Shown here one piece after another: positions 1 through 10,300 of a DNA stretch of 64,000 nucleotides. Every line of letters begins with the position of its first letter. Within the stretch, counting starts at the first letter, position 1. The stretch is from Piezodorus guildinii (Eukaryota; Arthropoda; Insecta; Hemiptera; Pentatomidae). Both the position numbers and the translations under genes were made by a program. The DNA lies in NCBI GenBank assembly GCA_023052935.1, contig CM041298.1:115613977-115677976 (forward strand), given 5' to 3'. The notes below the pieces were generated by a model. It was not told the DNA's origin. It saw only the letters and a list, made by a program, of their open reading frames with translations, and did not search any database.

Positions 1-112
1 GGACATTTCATGTAAAACAGCCCAATATTTCCGTTGGAAACTAGAATTTTTCACCACTCCAATACTTTTCCTTACTATATATTTCATATATACGTAAAAG
101 AAAGTAACATAA
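1..112 (-). repeat. Family A dispersed repeat, diverged end piece
   Basis: On the minus strand this resembles the palindromic end of the 0.9-kb family A: a TATATATGAAATATATAGTAAG-like stretch, then a diverged version of the 'gtattgcgatcgtgaaaatt' block and 'ttccaacggaaat'. Homology fades towards the window edge. Confidence 0.45.
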
Positions 113-170
113 GCTATTTCTATCGAATACTCCATGTAATTATTGTTTTTAACTTTCTTTGGTATCTACA

Positions 171-450
171 AGAAAAAAAAAAAAAAAAATTGTACCTCTG
201 CAACCCATGAAGAGTCTTGGGCTCAGTACATAGATTCTTACTGTTTCTAGGACCAACGGCCGTGCAGTGAGGTGATTAGGTCTTGATCACACTCAGCCGC
301 TAGGTTTTCTCCAATTTGGGTATCCACTTTAAAGATGCTGGGTCTGTCACAGGAGGGTCTTAAAACCCTAGGGTCACTCTCCGGTTGAATTAACAACAGA
401 AAAAATTATATTTTGTCACAGCCAGCATTGGAACCCAGGACCCGGAGAAG
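171..450 (-). mobile_element. SINE family D copy, head truncated
   Basis: Minus-strand copy of the SINE best seen at 27836-28128. It has the GGGTCCTGGGTTC B-box region near 420-440, the 'ggccgttggtcctagaaacagta' body block and the 3' end 'gggttgcagaggtaca' followed by a T run (A run on the plus strand at 171-189). The A-box side is missing or diverged. Confidence 0.7.
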
Positions 451-1017
451 AGGAAGAAAAATAAGGTTGATGGAAAAAATACTCTATTTCAAAGCGGAAT
501 GATAAAAATAAGCCATTACATTATTGAAGTTTTATGCTCAGTAATAACTCTGAAAATATAAATAATCTTGTCAAAACATTACTTATAAAAACATTTATTT
601 AAAAACTGTTCTTCTTTCCTAAGAAGTAATCTTAACCTTACTAAAAGTACTGTTGAAACAAGATTATTTATATTTTTAGGGTTATTACCAACCATAAAAT
701 TTAAATATTTTTATGGCTTATTATTTTAATTATTCCGCCTTGAAATAGAGTAAGTTTGACTACAGACTTATTTTTCTACATTCACTAGAACGAGAGATAT
801 TAAATAAAATGTGTTTTTCGCGGGCTTTTTTTTTTTTTTTTTTTTATGCGACTGATGTTGGCCTCTTATATTTCGGAAAGGCAAATCTCTAGTTTTACAT
901 AAAACAATTTCATCTAAATCGGTGAGACACATACATACAAGTATTATGCTTAAATACAAGTATTTTAAATTTACTTCCTGTAGAATATCTTTAATTTTGC
1001 ATATAAAAAACATCAAC

Positions 1018-1130
1018 TATGCTATCGTGTTAGCATTGATAAAATACTGCTAAATATATGTTGGACACATTCGATATTCAAATTTTTGTGTTTTTGAAAA
1101 TTTGAGTAGTAATATATAATAGATGTTCAA
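1018..1130 (+). repeat. Family A fragment (central part)
   Basis: Matches the central block of family A ('tgttagcattgataaaa', '..aaatatat..', 'cgatattcaa'), diverged and without either end. Confidence 0.45.
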
Positions 1131-1244
1131 ATCGCGAGACTTTCGGCGGAATGAGTTTCATGACTCAGGGACGCTCCGTACCTCCACTTTCTTGTCCTCC
1201 ATGTCCAGCGTTAATAAATCGAATGGCATTATATAATATGTAAA

Positions 1245-2600
1245 AATAATAATAATATTTATTTGTTTTCGGGGTAATCCCCATACAAAAGGAGTTGGTC
1301 AGTACAGTTCATATGTTATAAATACAAAAATAAAAAAACAATTGGAGATTATTTACAGGCATTGTGAATATACAATAAACAAGTAAAGCGTATTTTTTTT
1401 TAATCAAATACAAAAATGAAAAACAAAACAAAAAAATACACATGCAAAACAAAAAAAAAAAGAACAATTGAGGAATTTAAAGTTATCCTTAGTGAAAATA
1501 TAAATGTTTCAAATTTATAATGTTGTGTAAATTATTCTAAACAATGCTAATCAATATAACAAGTAAAAGAAAAAACAAATAAACACAGTAACCTCACTTC
1601 ACATTTTAATAAAAATTTAATGTGGTATTAACCGGAAAATCTATATCATGAACCTTATTCATTTATTATAAACGATCTAATTTTTAAACTACCCACTCTA
1701 TAGTAAAAAATGTCATTTAGTTTCTGCACAGTATCAATTGTTAGTAGATTTCCTAAAATTGAATTATTGTTCTCATTAATATATTTATATATATAGTGCT
1801 TCCTAAGATCTTTATACATTGGGCATTCTATCAAAAGATGATATAGATTTTCCGGCTTTTGTAAATTACATACAGTGCAGTTTTCATCCCCCTCTAGTTT
1901 ATAGAATTTCCCCTCACTATACACTACCGGTCTTGTTAAGTTGGCTACCCTAAGCTGGCTCACTATTCGTGCTTCTTGATTGGTGTTCTGAAATTTAGGT
2001 ATTCTTCACCTTGGAGAAAGCTGCTGATGTTTCTGAATTCTGGGTTATATTTTGAGTTTAAGCGCTGAGTTAATATCTATACTTAGGCAATGATTTTTAA
2101 ATCTATTGGTTATGTCTTTGAGATGCCGTCGGGCTTTTCTGGTTTTAGATTATCTTCTTCTAAATCATCGATAAGTCTACTATTGATAATTTTGTTTTTA
2201 ATTGTGAGTACCAATTGCATATATTTTTGTTGCCTTTGAGTTCTCTTAATCGGTCAAAACATATTCTAGGTTCGAATGGCATTATAATGATATTGATGGA
2301 AAAATAAAAAAAAGGAGAAAGAGAAGAAAAAAATAGTTTAAAACTCACCGTCGGGGTCACCACTTTAAAGGAGGTGAGAGCGAAATGACTACAGCCTGGT
2401 ACTATTGTGACGAACTGTTCTTTTATTGTTCTTAAGGCAAAAAAAACGGTTAAATAAAGCAAGGAATAACAGAATACAAACAGAAGAAACAATATGAGGA
2501 GCACCACAAATCGAGATAGATAAAACAACAGCTGGTGAGAGGTTGCAATGGATTTGCCACTGTAAAATAAAATAATCTTTCTACTATGATAAAACACAGA
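1245..2600 (-). pseudogene. Decayed LINE, C-terminal coding end plus 3' UTR
   Basis: Minus-strand remains of a non-LTR retrotransposon after the RT domain. The frame at 1963-1655 reads through a C-x2-C...H-x4-C cluster (CTVCNLQKPENLYHLLIEC), typical of LINE C-termini. Upstream, in other frames, 2300-2160 reads PRICFDRLRELKGNKNICNW, another LINE C-terminal pattern. At least one frameshift separates them near 1970-2000. The 3' end is AT-rich, with the hairpin GGGGATTACCCC (plus strand 1271-1282) and a (TTA)n tail at about 1245-1258. Comparable 3' ends occur at 33812 and 60729. Clade uncertain, CR1/L2-like at best. The in-frame protein is broken, so this is not a gene. Confidence 0.65.
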
Positions 2601-2734
2601 AAATAAAATAATAAATAAAAATTACCTTCAATTAAATATAAAGAGAACTAAAATATAAACATGTTTGAGGCAGTGATATTACAAACCTTTTCCAGCTGTG
2701 TGTTATAACCTCACTCCCTCACACACATCAGGCC

Positions 2735-3003
2735 CATCACAGATGTATAATATAACGTTTGAAAGCTAAAGATTTTATAAAAATTACTTAATAAAAATCT
2801 TATAAACAAAATTGTAAAAGTTAATGGATGAAAGACTGACAAAACTTACTGATTAATGTAGATAATAATATAATAGATTATTTAATAGAACACACGTTTC
2901 TATCAAAACTCAATGTAATTAGTTCTTTAACATTTTTTTAATCTCTATTTATAAATTCTTTATTTGATTGTAACAATGGAGGAAAGTGAAAGTCGAGTGT
3001 TTA
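2735..3003 (+). repeat. Family A fragment (right part)
   Basis: Contains the recognisable right third of family A: 'gtttgaaagctaaagatttta', 'tagataataatataatagatt', 'aacacacgtttctat' and the end block 'aatggaggaaagtgaaagtcg'. The left two thirds are absent. Confidence 0.6.
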
Positions 3004-3080
3004 TTAAAAATTGAATTATTAAAAATATGGCACACTATTATTAATTTTTTTTTAAAAATATAACCCTTATTAAAATAAAA

Positions 3081-3367
3081 TTGTTTGTTTATTTATTTAA
3101 CGTCACTTTATGCTACTATGGCTAATCGGACGATGCTACAGTGGGAGTCCTAAATTTTGCCTATCCAGGTTTTATTAGGATAGGGATCTTTAACGAGTAC
3201 CTGACATCGCACAGGCTCGGGACCACCTTTTAACGTCCCCTCCGAAGGACGGCGTAACTAAGGATTTTTTACTCCCATTAAAAAATCCTAGGACCACCTG
3301 CGGGTTTGAACCCGTGACCTTTAGCATGGGAGGCTGTTACGCTAGCCACCCAGCTACAAGTGATCCC
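3081..3367 (-). mobile_element. SINE family B, full-length copy with TSD
   Basis: About 287 bp, minus strand. The tRNA-like head starts GGGATCACTTGTAGCTGGGT, has B box GGTTCAAACCC, and the 3' tail is (TAAA)/(AAAC) repeats. It is flanked by an 11-bp AT-rich direct repeat TAAAATAAAAT at 3071-3081 and 3368-3378, the likely TSD. Near identical to 38778-39064. Confidence 0.85.
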
Positions 3368-3784
3368 TAAAATAAAATAAAATTACAAAGGCTCGTTATA
3401 AAATTTCACGGCGATCTAACTCATTATCCCACTTGCTGGGACCTGAAGGTGGAAGGGAGATATTTATTATGATGGTTGGAAGTAATGCCAGAAGTTGGCT
3501 TGCAAGAAGGGCCTGGAGCAGACAGTGACATATCTCAGCAGTTAGTAACAGTGAGCAACTTAAGGTAATTGGGGGCTTAGTGGGGCTTTATGGGGACTTA
3601 AGGTGCAAAGTGCCCATAGAAAGGTCTTTCTTACAAATGTAACTTAATTTTGAAGTTTAAAAAAAAACATCTCTTAGTCCCTGTATTTGGAAAATTCTTT
3701 TTATATATAAATGAAATGAAAATTAATTTTATTCTGGGAGGAGTAGTCACCTAAGAATAACAGAAAAGTATAATACTCTATAAT

Positions 3785-3838
3785 AAGTATAAGTATAAGT
3801 ATAAGTATACTTATAATAAGTATAAGTATAATAAGTCT
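3785..3838. repeat. (TAAGTA)n-type microsatellite
   Basis: Irregular hexanucleotide run of ataagt/taagta units with a central inversion (agtatactta), giving hairpin potential. Confidence 0.8.
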
Positions 3839-4163
3839 GATAGTTGTCAGACTTCAGTATAACAGACCGCTTTGCAACAAGGAAATGGACATTTTCTATA
3901 GCTTTAAATAATATATACGTTGGGAGGATTGATAGTTAAGGAAATAGAGAAATAATTGATGTTTAAAAAGTGGTTAATCACAAGGCTTTACGAATATATT
4001 TCGGCAATGAATTCCAAAATACGGTAGCACGAATAACGACCTATTGTTTGAAGAAAGCGGATCTGTGTGAGTATATAAGGTTTGTCCTTTTATTAGGATG
4101 GGATCTTGTATTTACTGAATGAGCAGAGGAACATGCGATGTTTCCCGCAGTATATATAAAAAA

Positions 4164-4490
4164 GGGTGCGGCGTAGTCTAGTAGATAGTCACTAGTCATG
4201 CACTAGTCCTCTGTTCTTCGGGTCCTGGGTTCGAATCTCGGCTGTGACAGAATATTATTTATTCTGTTATTTCAGCTGGGGAGGTCCCTGGAGTATGTAA
4301 AGCTCCTTGGGCAGACCCAGCATCTATAAATTAGGTGTTCATAAATGGGGAAAAGCCTGGCGGCTGAGCGTGATCAAGATCGAGGCCGAGGCCTAAACAC
4401 CTCATTGCACGGCCGTTGGCCTAGAAACAGTACGAATCTCCATATGTATTTAGCCCAAGACCCTTCAGGGGTTGTAGATATTATATCTTC
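4164..4490 (+). mobile_element. SINE family D copy
   Basis: Head GGGTGCGGCGTAGTCTAGTA with A-box-like and B-box (GGGTTCGAATCTC) motifs, the body block 'attctgttatttcagc', 'ggccgttggcctagaaacag', and the end 'ggggttgtagata' followed by T-rich sequence. Full length but diverged from the copy at 27836. Confidence 0.8.
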
Positions 4491-4559
4491 TTACTACTAT
4501 GAAATAATCAAACATTAAATTACAAAACATTAAAGTGTATAATTAATAGGAACCATATC

Positions 4560-4904
4560 CAATAACTCTTTTTATTTTCACAATTCGAATAACTGTTTTC
4601 ATTTAACATCTGATGTATTTAATATATAATAGTGGTGGTGCTTGGTTTTTTCTTATTTTTCCAGCTGATCATAGTTTACTGTTCCAAAGTAAATTATATT
4701 ATGGAAGAGCGAATAATCAATAAATATCCACATTACATAAAAATATCGTCAATGCTCGAAAAATTAGAGCTACCTAAAATACAGCAATTCGTCCTAAACA
4801 CAAAACAGCAATAAACAAAACAAACAATCCTTAGCACAAGAAATCGGTAACTACGTTAAATCTTCCCTTAAACCTTACCCTGACAAGAGAACAAAACAAG
4901 TAAT
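4560..4904. other. No recognised element
   Basis: A 60-codon plus-strand frame lies at 4632-4814 (product rich in I, L and K). I see no family motif and nothing that establishes it as a gene. The sequence is AT-rich and intergenic in character. Confidence 0.4.
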
Positions 4905-5260
4905 GTTAACATTATTTATTTAAATTTACAACTGTGCTTTATAATACAGCAAGTAAATATGATAAAAGAAAAATGACATGCAACAGACTTGTAGAAGAAC
5001 TAACAAATGGTAGCATTCTTGTAACTATTCTAAACCAGAAGGTTTCGAGGCCATCTTCTTTTCAGACGCCTCAGAGGATTGTCAGCAATCGAAGAGGAAG
5101 CAAGGGTTGGAACTAGACGTTTAGAGTGGGAGAGGAGTTTGTTATGGAAGAAGTGATATCTGGTTCAAGCCAGATCAACAACAAATGTAACATTTAGATC
5201 TATATGGATGAGTTTATTTGTGACAAAGCAAGGAGCATTGAAATGTTTAGTTAAATCTGT
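4905..5260 (-). pseudogene. Jockey-like LINE 3' fragment, decayed
   Basis: Minus strand. It aligns by eye with 59700-60060: both have 'tttacaactgt' in the 3' UTR, 'cgaggccatcttcttttca' (the coding end, ...KRRWPR-type on the minus strand) and 'ggagcattgaaatg / ggagcatttaggat'. It encodes only the last part of the RT C-terminus, with disruptions. Confidence 0.6.
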
Positions 5261-6800
5261 AAATTAAGTTTTCTTGGTGTATATTTTATATTATTATACA
5301 ATTTATTATTTTATTTTGCTTATATTGGTTTATTATTTTCAATAATGAAAGTTCGTAATCGACCAAAAAAAAAATTACGACCTCTCAAAATTTGAGGGCT
5401 TACTTTTCAAGATACCTAGAACCCTAAAAACGAATAAAGAAAAATCCGTTTATTCACCGTACGCCGTTCGGGTCACATCTAAAAAATTGTGGCTTGACCA
5501 TATAAGATTAATTTTTGTATTTTTAAAATAATTATCCCCTCTTTAAATAGTTATTAAGTTAAATCACTTTATAAAAACTTACTGCCGCCATTTTAAAACT
5601 AATCGACCAATATCAACGTCTAGATGTTATCGTCATCTCTATTATTTTGTGCCAAATTAAACAAAAAAATTGGTCCAGAGGTATTGGAGAATTCTTCTTC
5701 TTTTTTTTTCGTATCAGAAACAACAGATTTTTTAGTACAAATTTAAACAATTTTTTTCTTACAAACTAGGAACGAAGTGTGTTGAACAACACGACCGTTA
5801 GTCTAAAAAACAGTTGTAATCTTTCTATGCAATTAGCCAAGGACCCTCCAAGGGTTGTAAAGGTGCAGGTTTATATATATAAAACATTTACTAGTTTTCT
5901 AATTTTCACTAGTTGGCATCTTGAAAAGGATGAGTTACATCCTGCAGCTTTCGCCGAATCTCGAAAACTCCTTTACGGTTTCACACCCCGCCGACATCCT
6001 GTAACATAAACGTCCTTTAAGAGATTTTATTGATACCCTCCCGAAAAGAACTCGACTGCAAAAGATCCCTCGCACCTCCGGCGTAAGATTTCACGCTAGG
6101 AAAGACAGGTGGTGGCTGAGGATAAACACTGCTCCTTAATCCTGCCCTTTGTCGAGGGGTCCTCCCCGCCATCAGAAATTAGATACACTCGCCCTAATGG
6201 GCGCGGAACTATTGTGGTCCGTTTGCCCAGCTGTGTGATGCAAGAGGAAACAGCTGATGGCCGCGGTAAAGGGTGCCTGTATTACAGAATACTGGAAGCG
6301 TAGGGGTGAGCTTCCTTTTTTACTCTGAGGGTTGTTGTGCCACCTGGGGACAGGCTGTCTCCCGTTGTACAACCTGCGATAGTGCAATCACGATGAAAGG
6401 GTTATAGGAAAAAATACAGTTAAAAAACAACAGGGCTTGTTCATTTTTTTCTTAAACTTAAAAAAAACATAACAAATAATTTTAAAAAAAAAATGATTAT
6501 TCATAGAAAAAAAAAATAGCTTGACATCTGAATCCACCCTAACTAGAACGATCCAAAGGGTTAAAATGCAATTGAATAGATGACCTTAAGTGTATTCTCT
6601 GAAGGATGAATAGGGATTCAATTCATTAAAAATCATTCAGACATAACTGCTTAACATTTTTGATTTTCATGTTTTTCTAACCAATTATCATTTTCTGAAT
6701 ATAGCCCAACAATCTTCTATCAGCTATACATTCAGTGTACCACGATCTAAAAGGAGATGTTTGATTGAATGGTATAGACTCTCAACCCTTACTTTTTACA
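5260..6800. other. Unclassified, includes a SINE D tail
   Basis: No confident gene. 5770-5870 holds a diverged 3' end of SINE family D ('ccaaggaccctccaagggttgtaaaggtgcaggt' in part). A more GC-rich patch at 6000-6400 has short frames on both strands (6109-6303 plus, 6387-6172 minus) with no motif I recognise. Confidence 0.4.
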
Positions 6801-7346
6801 AAAGGAGAAAAAAAAGACAGGTTTAAGCCCGCACTTTCATGGACGAGATCATTAAAATATGTAAGAGAAGAACCCCCAGAGCGTTTGAGGGCTATCGAAA
6901 TCTATTTCAAGTAATAGCTCAATTCATAGTTTGTGTTGACAACATTGTGCTTATTGCGGATTACCAGAAGAACTGTTATTTAATGAAGAGAGGAATTACA
7001 CAAAAAAGGACACGGAGTTCATTACCACCAAAAGTAAGAGATGTAATAGAGACTGGTAGAAACCTGAGAATTACTAATAACTTAAATAAGTGAGAATTGC
7101 AAGCTAGATCAATCAATAATACCATAATTGCCAAAAAAGAAATATCCGAGGTGTAAAATTAGTCATCTACAAGACGAAACTTGTGTTGTATGGAACAGAA
7201 CTTTGGGCTGTCCTGGATAAATACTTCAAAAGACTAACTACGGCTCAAATGAGATAGACGAGTAGTGGGAAAAACAAAGAGGGATTGTGTCCGTAATGAA
7301 ATCATTAGAGAGATCCTAAAAGATTCGTCCATGAAAAGCAGGATCG
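6800..7346 (+). pseudogene. Decayed LINE reverse transcriptase, C-terminal half; parent of the satellite
   Basis: Plus-strand fragment of a non-LTR RT. The frame at 6839-7093 begins MDEIIK, a motif that follows RT motif B in RTE-type LINEs, and continues to FIVCVDNIVLIA, a degenerate form of the YADD active-site region (the two catalytic D positions read D-N). Further on, 7160-7245 reads the post-RT signature YKTKLVLYGTELWAV, and 7295-7345 reads IIREILKDSSMKSRIEER. A TAG then falls at 7349-7351, directly before LKWSGH, which opens the first satellite unit. Frames change at least twice and stops are present, so it is dead. It continues without a break into the 152-bp array, whose unit is the next part of this same protein. 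Confidence 0.75.
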
Positions 7347-10300
7347 AAGAGCGTTAGTTGAAGTGGTCCGGGCATAGATGTAGAATGCCGGAAGAAGGAA
7401 TATTTAAATGGTACCTGGTACCTAAGTTAGACCAGAAGGGAAGACATGTTGGCAGGCCGCGAGCTATGTCTGTCTGGGAATTTTAGTTCATCCTTACGAA
7501 AAGCGTTAGTTGAAGTGGTCCGGGCATAGATGTAGAATGCCGGAAGAAGGAATATTTAAATGGTACCTGGTACCTAAGTTAGACCAGAAGGGAAGACATG
7601 TTGGCAGGCCGCGAGCTATGTCTGTCTGGGAATTTTAGTTCATCGTTACGAAGAGCGTTAGTTGAAGTGGTCCGGGCATAGATGTAGAATGCCGGAAGAA
7701 GGAATATTTAAATGGTACCTGGTACCTAAGTTAGACCAGAAGGGAAGACATGTTGGCAGGCCGCGAGCTATGTCTGTCTGGGAATTTTAGTTCATCGTTA
7801 CGAAGAGCGTTAGTTGAAGTGGTCCGGGCATAGATGTAGAATGCCGGAAGAAGGAATATTTAAATGGTACCTGGTACCTAAGTTAGACCAGAAGGGAAGA
7901 CATGTTGGCAGGCCGCGAGCTATGTCTGTCTGGGAATTTTAGTTCATCGTTACGAAGAGCGTTAGTTGAAGTGGTCCGGGCATAGATGTAATCCGAAAGG
8001 AATAAATGACTGGTACCTAGTACCGAAGTAAGACAGAGGAAGACATGTGCTGGATCGGAGCATGTTGTCTGGGATTTTAGTTATGTACAAGAGGAATTAT
8101 TTAATGGTCCGGATAAGAGAGAATGCGAAGAGGAAATTAAATGGTACTGGTACTAATTAGACCAGGGAAGATGTTGGCAGCGGAAGTGTGTCGGGAATTT
8201 TAGTTCTCGTACGAAAGGTATTGAAGTGGTCCGGGCTAAGTGAAGCCGGAAGAAGGAATTTAAATGGACTGTACCTAAGTTAGACCAGAAGGGAAGACAT
8301 TTGGAGCGCGAGCTTGTGTCTGGGAATTTTAGTTCATCGTTACGAAGAGCGTTAGTTGAAGTGGTCGGGCATAGTTAATGCGAAGAAGGAATATTTAATG
8401 GTACCTGGTACCTAAGTTAGACCAGAAGGGAAGAAAGTTGGAGCCGAGCATGTCGTCTGGGAATTTTAGTCACGTCGAAGAGTAGTTGAATGCCGGAAGA
8501 GAAATGCGAAGAAGGAATATTTAAAGACTGGACAAGTTACCAGAGGAAGCTGTTGGCAGGCCGGAGTATTTGGTCCCTTGGGAATTAGTTCATCGTTACA
8601 AGACGTATTGAAGTCGGAATAGATGTAGAATGCCGAAGAGATATTTGTATGGACCTTAGTTAGCAGAAGGAGATGTTGAGCGGAGCTATGTCGCGGGAAT
8701 TTTAGTTATGTTAGAAGACGTAGTAAGTGGTCCGGGCAAGATGAATGCCGGAAAAGGATATTTAAAGACTGGTACTAAGTTAGACCAGAAGGGAAGAATG
8801 CGGCGAGTATTTGTCTGGGAATTTTATATGAGAAGAGGTAGTTGAGGGCCGGGCATAATGTAGATGCGGAAAAGGATTAAATGGTACTGCCTATAGACAG
8901 AAGGAAGAAGTTTGAGGCCGGACATTCTGTTGGAATTAGCATGTTGAGGCGTTATGATGTCGGATAATTAATCCGGAAAAGATATTAAATGGTCCGCAAG
9001 TTAGACCGAAGAAGAATTTCAGCCGGACTAGTTGCGGAATTAGTCAGGAGCGGAGTAGTGATTTAGCCGTAGAGAGTAGAATGGCGAGAGTAAAGCCGAA
9101 AGATTAAAGACTGACAACCAAAGAATTGAGCCGCTAGTGCGGAGCTGTAGAAGCTATGAAGTGTCCGCAAATTAATGCGGAAGAAGAAATTAAGTATATA
9201 GTTGGCAGGCGCGCGGCTATGTCTGTCTGGAATTTTAGTTCATCGTTACGAAGAGCGTTAGTTGAAGTGTCGGGCATAGATGTAGAATGCCGGAAGAAGG
9301 AATATTTAATGGTACCTGGTACCTAAGTTAGACCAGAGGAAGACATGTTGGCAGCCGCGATATTCTGTGGAATTTTAGTTATGTTACGAAAGGATGTCCG
9401 GGCATAGGAAGAGAAGGAAATTTAAATGGTACCTGTACCTAAGTTAGACCAGAAGGGAAGACATGTTTGCAGGCCGCGGATTGTTCGGGTTTAGTAGTTA
9501 GAAGGCGTTAGTGAATGGCGAAGAGGAAATGAAAGGTACTAAAGTACCTGGACTAGTTGGCAGAGGAGATGTGGCGGGGATATTCTGTTGAAAGTTGTTG
9601 AAGGGTAGTGAATGGCCGGGAAGATTAAATGGAAGGAATAAGAGGACTGTTAGCCGGAGCATTCGCGGATTGTCTGTCGGGATTTAGTCCTAGAAGCGTA
9701 GTGAAGTCGGTACTGTATGTGAAGAAGAAAATTGGACCGGACAGTTGCAAGGGAATTTGAGGCGAGTGTGTCGGGATAGTAGCAAGAGGTATTAATGGTC
9801 CGTATAGACCGAAGAAGAATTAGCCGGCTAGTTGCCGAAACAGTTGAGGCGGAGTGTCGCTGATTATCCGAGAAGGTATTAATGGTCCGGCTAAGTAACC
9901 GAAGAAGATTTTAGTCTGGTAATTAGCCGAGAAGCGTTGAGGCCGGCTAGTTGATGGGAAGTATTTAAAGACTAGTTGAGGGAAAGTGCCGGTATTGGGA
10001 TTATAGTTACGAAGGTAGAGTGGCGGGCAGTATTCGGGGAATTTTATTACGTACCTAGTTAGAGGGAAGATGTGAAGCCGGAGAAGTTTAATGTATCTGT
10101 ACCAAGTAGAGAAGGGAGCATGTGGAGGCCGGAAGGGAATTTTATTACGTTACAAGTTATAAGGGGGCATGTGGAGCCGGAAGGGAATTTAAGTATGTAT
10201 AAGTTAGAGGGGCATGTTAGGCCGGAGATTTTGGATTTTAGTATGACAAGAGTAGTTGAGGGCGGCTATGGTCGGGAATATTAATGTACGACCTTAGTTG

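Noticed and set aside
4632..4814. Small gene encoding a 60-residue protein with a hydrophobic N-terminus
   Set aside because: No motif, no visible promoter or splice context, and the surrounding sequence is repeat-rich and AT-rich; length is within chance expectation.
6109..6387. Small genes on both strands in the GC-rich patch
   Set aside because: Antiparallel overlapping short frames with no motif; not supportable.
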